This document shows, in pieces, positions 47,101 to 59,100 of a DNA stretch of 64,000 bases; position 1 is the stretch's first letter, and the number at the start of each line of letters is the position of its first letter. The position numbers and the translations under genes were made by a program. Source of the stretch: Theristus sp. LFF4_11 (lineage: Eukaryota > Nematoda > Chromadorea > Monhysterida > Xyalidae); assembly GCA_030248135.1 (NCBI GenBank), contig JASANC010001904.1:62001-126000 (forward strand). The letters are read 5' to 3'. Under the pieces are notes generated by a model, which did no database searches, was not told where the DNA came from, and was given only the letters and a program-made list of their open reading frames with translations.

Positions 47101-50100
47101 AGTACTCACGTAAGAAAACTAACCAAAATCCGTGATCACCGCATTGAATTACCCTGGAAAACATCTTTTTCTCGTTTTTCGTTTCCGGACCGATTTCGCC
47201 AATTTCCACGACCGATTCGCCCGAAATCGTCACGATTCAGTATCTAGAGTTGCTCACATAAGAAAACTAATCCAAAATCCGTAATCAGCGCATTGAATTA
47301 CCATGGAAAACACCCTTTTCTTGTTTTTCGTTTCTGGACCGATTTCGCCAATTTCCACGGCCGATTCGCCCGAAATCGTCACGATTCAGCATCTAGAGTT
47401 GCTCACGTAAGAAAACTAACCCAATATCCGTGATCAGCGCATTGAATTACCCTGGAAAACATTTTTTCTTGTTTTTCGTTTCTGGACCGATTTCGCCGAT
47501 TTCCACGGCCGATTCGCCCGAAATCGTCACGATTCAGTATCTAGAGTTGCTCACGTAAGAAAACTAACCCAAAATCCGTGATCAGCGCATTGAATTACTC
47601 TGGAAAACACCCTTTTCTTGTTTTTCGTTTCTGGACCGATTTCGCCAATTTCGACGGCCGATTCGCCCGAAATCGTCACGATTCGGTATCTAGAGTTGCT
47701 CACATAAGAAAACTAACCCAAAATCCGTGATCAGCGCATTGAATTACACTGGAAAACATAGTTTTCTTGTTTTTCATTTCTGGACCGATTTCGCCGATTT
47801 CCACGGCCGATTCGCCGGAAATCGTCACGATTCAGCATCTAGAGTTGCTCACGTAAGAAAACTAACCCAAAATCCGTGATCAGCGCATTGAATTACTACG
47901 GACTAAACATTTCTCCTATTTTTCGTAGCTCAGACAAAATTTGTAAGAGTGAAAACTGATACTCAGTCAAAATGCTACGAACTTTCAAAAATGCACAATT
48001 TTAACTCAAAAAAGTGCCCGGGCAAAAAAATAAACTAAATTTTCAGAAAAAACGGATGAAATTACCCTAGGAAACATTTTTGTTCAACTGTGAAAGTGTC
48101 CCAGCTAAAAATTGAAAGGGCGAACACTTAAAACCAGGTGAAAACCCTCCAAACAATTAAATTGCCCAATTTTTTACCCAAAACAGGGTCTGGGTAAAAA
48201 ATTAACCCGATTTTCAAAATCTCCGGATGGAATTACCCCAGGGAACATTTTTGTTCGACTGTGAAAGTGTCGCAGGCAAAAATTTAAAGGGCGAACACAT
48301 GTTGATTACATAGCTGAAAAAAAAATACAAAGGGAAAGAAGTAACACTGTTTTCAGAATAGGTTTTTCGTGTCTACAGCGTATGAAAAGTAGTCGGATAA
48401 AATTTTTTTCGCGGCTCCAAGCACAACTTTGGGTGTTCGTTTCGTGTGCACGGAACCAAGTTTGTGGCTTATACTATGCTCGCGGGACGCAGCGAGCAAA
48501 TTTGAAAAAAGTGCGCGAGGGGATAACGGCTCATATTATGCGTGATGCGCTCTCCGCTCGCGCATCCGCATGATACGTTGGTCACACATTCTTCTAAACC
48601 CCGGACAACTCAGGTTTTTCATTTTTCGTTTTTAGGCCAATTTCGCCTATGCTATTTCTACGGCCCATTCGCCCAAAATCGTCACGATTCAGTACCTAGA
48701 ATTGCTCACATAAGAAAACTGACCCAAAAGCAGTGATCGGCGGTTGAATTACCCTGGAAAACACAGTTTTCTTGTTTTTCATTTCTGGACCGGTTTCACT
48801 AAATTCCACGGCCGATTCGCCCGAAATCGTCACGATTCGGAATCTAAAGTTGCTCACGTAAGAAAACTAACCCAAAATCTGTTATCAGCGCATTGAATTA
48901 CCCCGGAAAACACAGTTTTCTTGTTTTTCATTTTTGGACCGATTTCGCCAATTTCCACGGCCGATTCGCCCGAAATCGTCACGATTCAGTACCTAGAATT
49001 GCTCACATAAGAAAACTAACCCAGAATCCGTGATCAGCGCATTGAATTACCAAGGAAAACACCGTTTTTTGTTTTTCATTTCTGGACCGATTTCGCCAAT
49101 TTCCACGGCCGATTCGCCCGAAATCGTCACGATTCAGTATCTAGAGTTGCTCACATAAAAAACTAACCCAAAATCCGTGATCAGCGCATTGAATTACCCT
49201 GAAAAACACCCTTTTATTGTTTTTCGTTTCTGTGCCGTTTTCGCCAATTTCCACTGCCGATTCGCCCGAAATCGTCACGATTCAGCACCTAAAGTTGCTC
49301 ACGTAAAAAAAACTAACCCAACATCTGTTATCAGCGCATTGAATTACCATGGAAAACACCGTTGTTTTGGTTTTTCATTTTTGGACCGATTTCGCCAATT
49401 TCCACGGCCGATTCGTCCGAAATCGTCACGATTCAGTACCTAGAATTGCTCACATAAGAAAACTAACCCAGAATCCGTGATCAGCGCATTGAATTACCAT
49501 GGAAAACACCGTTGTTTTGGTTTTTCATTTCTGGACCGATTTCGCCAATTTCCACGGCCGATTCGCCCGAAATCGTCACGATTCAGTATCTAGAGTTGCT
49601 CACTTAAAAAACTAACTCAAAATCCGTGATCAGCGCATTGAATTACCCTGAAAACACCATTTTCTTGTTTTTCGTTTCTAGACCGATTTCGCCAATTTCA
49701 ACGACCGTTTCGCTTGAAATCGTCACGAATCAGCATCTAAAGTTGCTCACGTAAGAAAACTAACCCAAAATCCGTGATCAGCGCATTGAATTACCCTGGA
49801 AAACACCATTTTCTTGTTTTTCGTTTCTAGACCGATTTCGCCAATTTACACGGCCGAATCGCCCGAAATCGTCACGATTCAGCATCTAAAGTTGCTCACG
49901 TAAGAAAACTAACCCAAAATCCGTGATCAGCGCATTGAATTACCCTGGAAAACACTATTTTCTTGTTTTTCGTTTCTAGACCGATTTCGCCAATTTCCAC
50001 GGCCGATTCGCCCGAAATCGTCACGATTCAGCATGTAAAGTTGCTCACGTAAGAAAACTAACCCAAAATCCGTGATCAGCGCATTGAATTACCCTGGAAA

Positions 50101-53100
50101 ACACCATTTTCTTGTTTTTCGTTTCTAGACCGATTTCGCCAATTTACACGGCCGATTCGCCCGAAATCGTCACGATTCAGCATCTAAAGTTGCTCACGTA
50201 AGAAAACTAACCCAAAATCCGTGATCAGCGCATTGAATTACCCTGGAAAACACATTTTTCTTGTTTTTCGTTTCTGGACCGATTTCGCCAATTTCCACGG
50301 CCGATTCGCCCGAAATCGTCACGATTCAGCATCTACAACACAGGGAACTCATGATATATGATGACATTGATGCGTGGAAGATGCGGTTAATGTGAAACTC
50401 ATCGGGGCGTTCATTAGCATTTATCAACAACGAAATTGCGGAAGATGACTCATAGGGGCGTCAAATCATACCATATCATACATTTATTAACAATCAACGA
50501 GAATCTTCATCTGTCGTCTCATTAACGGGGTGAAAATGCAGTGGTTTATGTGCGTCACACATTAGTTACATTAACTGTACATTAGTGGCATCAACATAAT
50601 CATAAAACATCATCTTTCACATTTATATGTAGTTAATGAAATGTTAAATGCAGTGGCTTGCTTGCGTCACACATTATCTACATTAACAGTTAGGATGATT
50701 ACAGATGAGCATTTGCGCACATTAGAGTCATCATTAGCCACATCAATGCATTCGAAATCAACAGCGTTGATGACTGTTAAGGAGCTGAGATCGGTAAAAT
50801 GTTAATAAGACGGATTAACATCAACAGTTCATCTTCAATGCATCTATGTCATCATATATCATGAGTTCCCTGTGCAATTGCTCACGTAAGAAAACTAACC
50901 CAAAATCCGTGATCAGCGCATTGAATTACCCTGGAAAACACCATTTTCTTGTTTTTCGTTTCTAGACCGATTTCGCCAATTTCCACGGCCGATTCGCCCG
51001 AAATCGTCACGATTCAGCATCTAAAGTTGCTCACGTAAGAAAACTAACCCAAAATCCGTGATCAGCGCATTGAATTACCCTGGAAAACACCCTTTTCTTG
51101 TTTTTCGTTTCTAGACCGATTTCGCCAATTTCCACGGCCGATTCGCTCGAAATCGTCACGATTCAGCATCTAAAGTTGCTCACGTAAGAAAACTAACCCA
51201 AAATCCGTGATCAGCGCATTGAATTCCTACGGACTAGACCTTTTTCCTATTATTTTTCGTACCTCAGACAAAATTTGTAAGAGTGAAAAGCTGATACCCA
51301 GTCGAAATGCTACGAACTGTAAAAAATGCACAATTTTGACGAAAAAAATGCCCGGGCAAAAAAAATTTCACAATCTACGGATGAAATTACCCCAGGAAAC
51401 ATTTTTGTTCGACTGTGAAAGTGTCGCAGGTAAAAATTGAAAGGGCGCACACTTAAAACCAGGTGAAAACCCTGCGAACTTTTAAAAATGCCCAATTTTT
51501 TACCCAAAACAAGGTCTGGGTAAAAAATTAATTCGATTTTCAAAATCTCCGGATGGAATTACCCCAGGAAACATTTTTGTTCGACTGTGAAAGTGTCGCA
51601 GGTAAAAATTGAAAGGGCGCACACTTAAAACCAGGTGAAAACCCTGCGAACTTTTAAAAATGCCCAATTTTTACCCAAAAACAGGGTCTGGGTAAAAAAT
51701 TAACCCAATTTTCAAAATCTCCGGATGGAATTACCCCAGGAAACATTTTTGTTTGACTGTGAAAGTGTCGCAGGTAAAAACTGAAAGGGCGCACACATGT
51801 TGATTACATACCAGAAAAAAAAGGACAAAGGGAAATAAGTAACACGATTTTCAGAATAGGTTTTTCGTGTCTAGAGCGTATGAAAAATCGTCCGATGAAA
51901 ATTTTTTCGCGGCTCCAAGCACAACTTTGGGTGTTCGTTTCGTGTGCACAGAACCAAGTTTGTGGCTTATACTATGCTCGCTGCAGGGCAGCGAGAAAGT
52001 TTGAAAAACGCGCGCGAGGGGAAAACGGCTCATATTATGCGTGATGCGCTGTCCGCTCGCTGACGCTCGCTCGCGCATCCGCATGATATACAATGTTGAC
52101 ACAAGAATAGGAATCATATACAATACGTATGACAAAAGTTTTAAAACAGCATGCAAACCGTAAAAATTGGTACCACTAATCAATTTCTTTGTGAAAAATA
52201 TTTGCGCCGTTTTCTGATTTTTGCCTTGTTCTTTTAAGTTTTTTTGGGATGGTGGGTGAATTTGTCATAGATTAGATAGACCACAAAAAACCAACATTAG
52301 ATGCAGAACAATGCTAGAATGAGTGCATTGCTTGCCGATGCCACAGCAAATTATTTGTTTTTGGTTTGAAAAAAAACATTTTTAAGTTTAGCCCAAGGGA
52401 TGCAAATCTATGTTAGTTAGTTTTATGTCTTATGACTTTTATTCACATAACATAGATCCACATTCAGATTTTTAAGACTGTGTAGCAAAAGAATGAAGAT
52501 TTGAAGCTCTGATTTATTGTACTGAAAGACAGAATGAACATAAAAAATAATGCACTTTATTTTTCTTATTTTAGTTGACAAAACCATAGTTAAAATAAGC
52601 GGTTAGTTATAATACAAAAATTAGTTGTGGAAAACGTTAAAAGATAGCACCAATTTTTACATTTTGCATGCTGTTTCAAACTAAAACCTTTGTCGGACGT
52701 ATTGTATATGATTCCTATTCTTGTGTCAACATTGTATATGTCAATATATTTTGTTCTGAAAAAGGTCTATAAAATTAATCTGATTTTCAAAATCTTCGGA
52801 CGAAATTACCCCAGGAAACTTTGTTGTTCGGTTTTGGAACAATTTCAGACAAAAATTGAAAGGGCGAACACTTCTAACCCCACAAAATCCGTTGACGTTT
52901 TGAAAAACCCCAAATTTAGCCCCAAACAAAGGTCGGGGCAAAAAATTAATTTGATTTTTAGAATCTTCGGATGAAATTACCCCAGGAAAATTTGTTGTTC
53001 GGTTTTGGAACAACTTCAGACAAAAATTGAAAGGACGAACACTTCAAACCGCACAAAATCCTTTGACGTTTTGAAAAAACCCAAATTTAGCCCCCAACAA

Positions 53101-56100
53101 GGGTCGGGACAAAAAATTAATTTGATTTTCAAAATCTTCGGATGAAATTACCGCAGGAAAATTTGTTGTTCGGTTTTGGAACAACTTCAGACAAAAATTG
53201 AAAGGACGAACACTTCTAACCCCATAAAATCCTTTGAAATTAAAAAAAACCCAAATTTTGCCTCAATCAAGGGTCGGGGCAAAAAATTAATCTGATTTTC
53301 AAAATTTTCGGACGAAATTACCCCAGGAAACTTTGTTGTTCGGTTTTGGAACAACCTCAGACAAAAATTGAAAAGGCGAACACTTCAAAAATAACCCAAA
53401 AAATTTCAGATGAAATTACCCCAGGAAATTTTTTGTTCGACTGTGAAAGTGTCGCAGGTAAAAATTGAAAGCGCGAACACTTGAAACCAGGTAAAAACCC
53501 TTCGATTTTTGAAAAATGCCCAATTTTTGACCCAAACAAGGCTCGGGGCAAAAATAACCTAATTTTCAAAAATTTCAGATGAAATTACCCCAGGAAATTT
53601 TTTTGTTCGACTGTGAAAGTGTCGCAGGTAAAAATTGAAAGGGCGAACACATATGATTACATACCTGAAAAAAAAATACAAACAAAAATAAGTAACACGG
53701 ATTTCAGAATACGTTATTCGTGTCTAGAACGTATGTAAAGTTCTTCGAAAAAAATTTCTCCGCGGCACACAATACAACTTTGGATGTTCGTTTCGTGCGT
53801 CGCGAAAATTTGGTCGCAGCCTATACTGTGCTCGCAGCACGACATCATCTTTATATGGAAAACGCGCGCTGGGGTATAACGGCTCATATAATGCGTGATG
53901 CGCTGTCCGCTCGCTTCGCTCGCTCGCGCATCCGCATGATATCGTGTGGGTGAAGTTATTTTTCTTCTGATTTTCCCCACATAAACAAATGACCTTTTTT
54001 TAGATAGAGTTCTTCATTGCAGCCGTTAGAAGGTGAATACAAGTACCAACCGTTGCCCGAGGGACGTTGGCTTACCGGAGAAGGCAAACACGTGACCCGC
54101 TGTGGCGCAACTGATTGCGACAGCTGGGACAACTACTGCGTCAGCACTGTTGCGCAAGGTTTGCGAATACACTCCTTGATTTCCTGTTTAATCTCGAGAC
54201 AAAGAAATTGAGAACCCTTGTAAAACAAAAAAACTTATCTAAAAATGCGGGAGACGCATAAAAAAGGTGGAATATGGTCTTGTGTAAGTAGTGAGAGACT
54301 TGGCTCGGACACGGATACAAGTACATAAGAGTTATTACATAGAGTTATGTACACAAGTACATTTGCGCCGCGTTTCTTTTATAATTAAGCTTTAAAATTA
54401 TTTTTTAATTGTCCTCTCTAGTTTAGTCTGAAATCACAGATGCGAAATTCTTTAAGACTCGCTTTTTGAGTCGACCGACCCGGCCTCCACACCTCTAGGC
54501 ACAGTTTTTGAAAAGTTATCAAATTTTAACAAAATTAGTACCAATCGAACCGTCTCGATGCGCTGAGTTCGAAAATCATATTTGTTTTTAATGTGAATTT
54601 TTTTACGTTAAAAAAAACTGTTTTTTCGAAGGATCTTTAGAAAAATGGCTTTAACTCGCCTCTGCTTTAAGCCACTAGTAAAATTCAAAAACCAATCGAT
54701 TTCGCTTGTACTTGCACATTTTTTTCATGTTAACATTATTATATAAAAAATGTTGTTTTATGCTCTAAATTTAAGAAAAACTAATAGAGTTTGTAGTTTT
54801 TGCTATGTTTAGGCACTTTTAAAACGAGAACGGAGTAGGGTTGCTAAGTGATTCTGAAAGCCCTTGAAAAATGCTACAAGTATGCAAAAAATAAAAAACC
54901 GATTAAGAAGTAACGAAGCATTAAAATATCTGTCGCGCGCATGCATACAGGGTATTTCCTAGTATGTCGACAACTTGAAGAGCAGCGGAGACAAAAATCC
55001 AAAAACGGGTATTAGGGTAACTTTTTCCGCTGAATCCGAAAAAGTGAGTACCGTTGCGAAATTTTGTTACAGTAACCCAATATTTGCGATTTTTGGCCCC
55101 TTTTTGGATTGTTTCTGGTACGTGTGGTGTTATGCTTGAACTAATCAAGCCAAATTTGGTATCAATGGGCTCCCCTTGATTATGCGAACAATTTCCATTT
55201 TAATACCGCAACTATATCATAATTACCGTAACTCGCAAGGCACGATTTTTACCATTTTTAACAATTTTTAGGCCTGAAAGTGACATTTTTTATCCCTGTA
55301 GTGTTCTAGTTGTTCGAATTAGATCAAATTTATCAGTCAATGAATCTTGGTCAGGCAAACAACTTTCATTCAGATACCGTAACCATAACTTGACTTGCGT
55401 ACCCCTTGACTCTTGCGTATTCTATCAAGTTTTCACCATTTCCAGGCATGAAATTGGCTTTATGGTCCATGCAGTGTTATACTTGAACGAATCTAGTCAA
55501 AGTTAGCATCAATCGACTCGATCCCTTTAATTAGGCAAACAACTTTCACTCAGATACCGTAATCCTTGCTTGACTACCGTTCCCAATGTGTTTCTCCCCA
55601 CCCCCAAATTTTTAGGGGCCACCTCAGGGGCTAAAACCGTAACGAAAAGGGGTTTTTAGGCACGCTGAGTTCAAAACTGTTATTTAAAACTTAGCCCGAC
55701 GTTTCTATTATGGATTAAACGCGTACGCCATGGGGATGAGGAAGAAAATTTTTTAAACAATTAATTTGAAATTAAAAAACACATCACAAAAAATCTGCAA
55801 AGCCAATTTCATGCCTGAAAATGGTGAAAGACAAATAATTAAATTGCGTCGAATGGTTTATTTTCTTTGTGCTTGTTATGCAACACTTCATCACACCCAG
55901 GAGAAGATCCAAAGCAGTACTTTTGTGCAACGGGCGTCCATGACCCTGTGTGTGATATCGAAAACAGCTACTTGGGTCAGGTCGGTGCAAAGTGGCTGCT
56001 CAGCAAGGAGATGGCCTGGAATAGGGAAATTCAGTCCGAACGAACGGTCTGCTCGCTCACCGCGCTTAGTGATCTCAAAGATTCAGAGGTACATTTTTTC

Positions 56101-59100
56101 AAATGTAAACACGTTAAAATTTATGACCATTCCGTAGAGATTCGGTGGTACGCTAAAAAGTATCTACAGTCGAACTCACTAAAATGTGGAATCAGCTGAT
56201 TGGTCAACCGAGCGGAGGCTGCTCACACTCCGCACCGTTCTTTTTTCGTGGATTTGGATTTTATTGAAACGTGTTTTTATAAATTTCCAGCACCCTTTTT
56301 GTGCTAAAAATAAACTCAAAGGTTGGAGACCGCGAAATTTAGAAAATTTTTATTCTACAGCTCAACTCAAAATCTATTATTTGTTTAATGACGACGACGA
56401 CGTCGTCGCTTAATTTTTGCGTGTGGACTGGAAAATAAAAGCCTGAAAGGAGTGAGCTGTGCATGGTTTGCTGCGTGCATCAAGTAAATGAACACAGCAG
56501 CTTACCAAAAACAACTTGAAAACGAAAAAATGAAAAATGAAAGCAAAGTCGTGTCGTCGTCGTCCGCGAAGTCGGAACGCTTTTTTTTTAATTGCGGACG
56601 CATGTCGATCGGTCAGCTAGGAATGAAACCCCCTTCAGCTGGCTACACAGCGCACTCATTTCAGGCTTTTGTCTTTCAGTTCACACGTAAAAATTAAGCG
56701 ACGACGTCGTCGTCGTCGTCGTCAGTAAAAAATGCATTTTGAGCTGTTGAATAAAAAAAATTGAATTTCGCAGTTCTCCAACCCTTTGCGTTTATTTTTA
56801 GCATGAAAATGGTGCTGGAAATTCACACTCATTCAAAAGAAATACGATTCAATAGAATCCAGGTCCACGAAAAAAGAAGGGTGCGGAGTGTGAGCAGCCT
56901 CCCCTCGGCCGACCAATCAGCTGATTCTACACTTTATTGAGTTCGACTGTACTCGTACAAACAGTTACAATTTTTTTTTGCTGAAGTGCCTTTCTTGTAC
57001 GTTTTTATTATCTTTTTGTGCAGAGGAGGTGGAGTTATGTGCAATGGGTGTGTGGAAAAGCCACACAGCTGAAAACTGAATGCGCGCTGTTTTGCGCACG
57101 AACGAGCAGCGCAAGCAGCTTAATAACAATGAATTTCGCCCATCGTAGCTTTTTTGTGAAAGTCAGCAGAGCGATAGATCATAAAAAGGGTGGTCTAGAT
57201 ACACGCTTTTTTGAAAACAAACTTGATACGACAGGATACATTGTAACTAACATTTAATGAGTGGAGTCTGTAAAAATCCTACTAAAAATTCAAAAAATCA
57301 AGGAAAATGGTGAAACGAGATACGTCTCGCAGTAACCTATCGTCTATGTCTCTAAGCACACCACACCGCAGGGTAACCCGTTGAGCATCTGCTGTTGTTT
57401 TGATCGCAACTGCAACTTGGCGGTGTCTGGTAAACCGAAGTGGGGTCCTCCATCGGTGTCGACAACTACCACAAAGCCAACGACAGCAACAGCGACAGAG
57501 AGTATGCCAACGACGAACGCAACTACAATTGCGGTGGAAGAGAAGAAGGAAGATCCGTGTCCCAAAGTAAAAAGCCCAATATTGATGACGTTCGTCAAAA
57601 CATGACCGTCACGTTAAATTAAACTGTTCTGAAACACTTTTCTGAAAAAAATATGTCACAGCAAACGTCTAATTTTAGCTTTCTCGTGTTAATGTTGTCA
57701 TGTCTCTTTTTTACGGGAACGTTCATTGTGCATACTTCAACTTTTAATAGACCTCAACGCTGACAAAAATATAAACCACAATAATGTATATCTTCAATAC
57801 ACGGTTTCTACCTTTCTATCTTATCTTTACTGTTCCTCCTCCCCTGATCGTCAAAATAATCCATTCCTGGTTTTTTTTGTCTGACTCTCTTCAGCGGTAT
57901 TCATGAAGCAGTAATTGGTGACGCGTAGCTGTGTTAAACATAGCAACGCGGTCATTAGAAAAATGCTTCATGAATGCCCCTAAAGCGACCTGACGAGTAG
58001 CAGAACCAATTCGGTAACCAAACAATGCGTTTTCTGTAGAAGGTGACGCAAATTTTCCAATGTGACGTGATATGTGACGTGATGACGTGACGTGATTTGT
58101 TTTATGTATGGACGAATTGTACAGTTTTTAATTCGTCTTGTTTCTGTGTTGCACAGTGCTATTGGACCAGCGACCGCCTCGACGTGCTGCTGCCCATATC
58201 AGTGGTGGGCTCAGTGGTGCTGACGGTTGTCTTCGTTGTCTGGTTCCGGTTTTATGTCTGGCGTCGTCACGATCCAAATCGTCCTCTGAGGGCGGTCAGT
58301 TTTGTTTCTCTTCTCAATGAAAAGTCACTGAAATTTCTCTCCTCAGAAAACATATAGGGAATTGTTCGTTAGCACTTACGGCGCGTGGCGTTAAGACAAA
58401 AGAGCAGACCCGAATTTTTTTGGTGGGCGGGGCCACTAAAAAAAAAAACCCACATGTGGTCTGTCTTGTGTCCCAGCTTTTATTCTGGCACGAAAGACAA
58501 AAACTCCCACGTGCACTGTGTTTTTACCGCACGGGCGTTCGAAAAACCTGGAACAGAAAAAAAAAAAAAAAACGCCACACCACGGGGCGAACGGGGGGCG
58601 GCGCGCGGGCGCGGGGGCGGGAGCGGGGGGGACGCCGCGACAACAGGCTAAAAAAATATCTTGTTATATTTTTGTGTTTGTCGCCAGGGACTATACAACT
58701 AGCACGCATTGTTACAAGACCAAATAAAAAACCCCCACAATGACACCCGCCAAATGAAAGAAAAGAAAGAAACAAAACAGTGAGAAAAAAAATATTAGGT
58801 GGGGTTGGATTATGATACTAGCATCAAGGTCGGGTTGGGTCGGGTTCGGGTCGGGTGTAATTTTATTCTATAATTCATAAAAATTATAGGAATAGTGGAG
58901 GGAGGGGGGGTGGCGGTGGGCAGAGTATGCTTCAGCAAAAAAAAACCTGCGGATAGTTATTATTAGTGTATTAGATACACTCAGTAATCACAAAAACAAA
59001 AAAAAATTAGCATGGGATTCTTATAATAGCGTTTGTAAGGCTGATGATACACACGCGCACAAACGCGCGCAGCGTTCCAACACTTTTGGCCGCCACTGTA

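Noticed and set aside
46698..49443. Short open frames within the satellite arrays (repeats of RPIRPKSSR and similar)
   Set aside because: Periodic translations of satellite A; stop codons and frame changes occur in every few units.
35754..53940. CRISPR array
   Set aside because: The repeats are long (148-179 bp) head-to-tail satellites without unique spacers, in an animal genome.
57024..57260. Possible extra exon of the three-finger gene after TTTGTGCAG at 57023
   Set aside because: Joining exon 4 directly to 57372 gives the expected spacing to SICCCFDRNCN and keeps phase. The extra segment would add unrelated sequence before the CCC motif.
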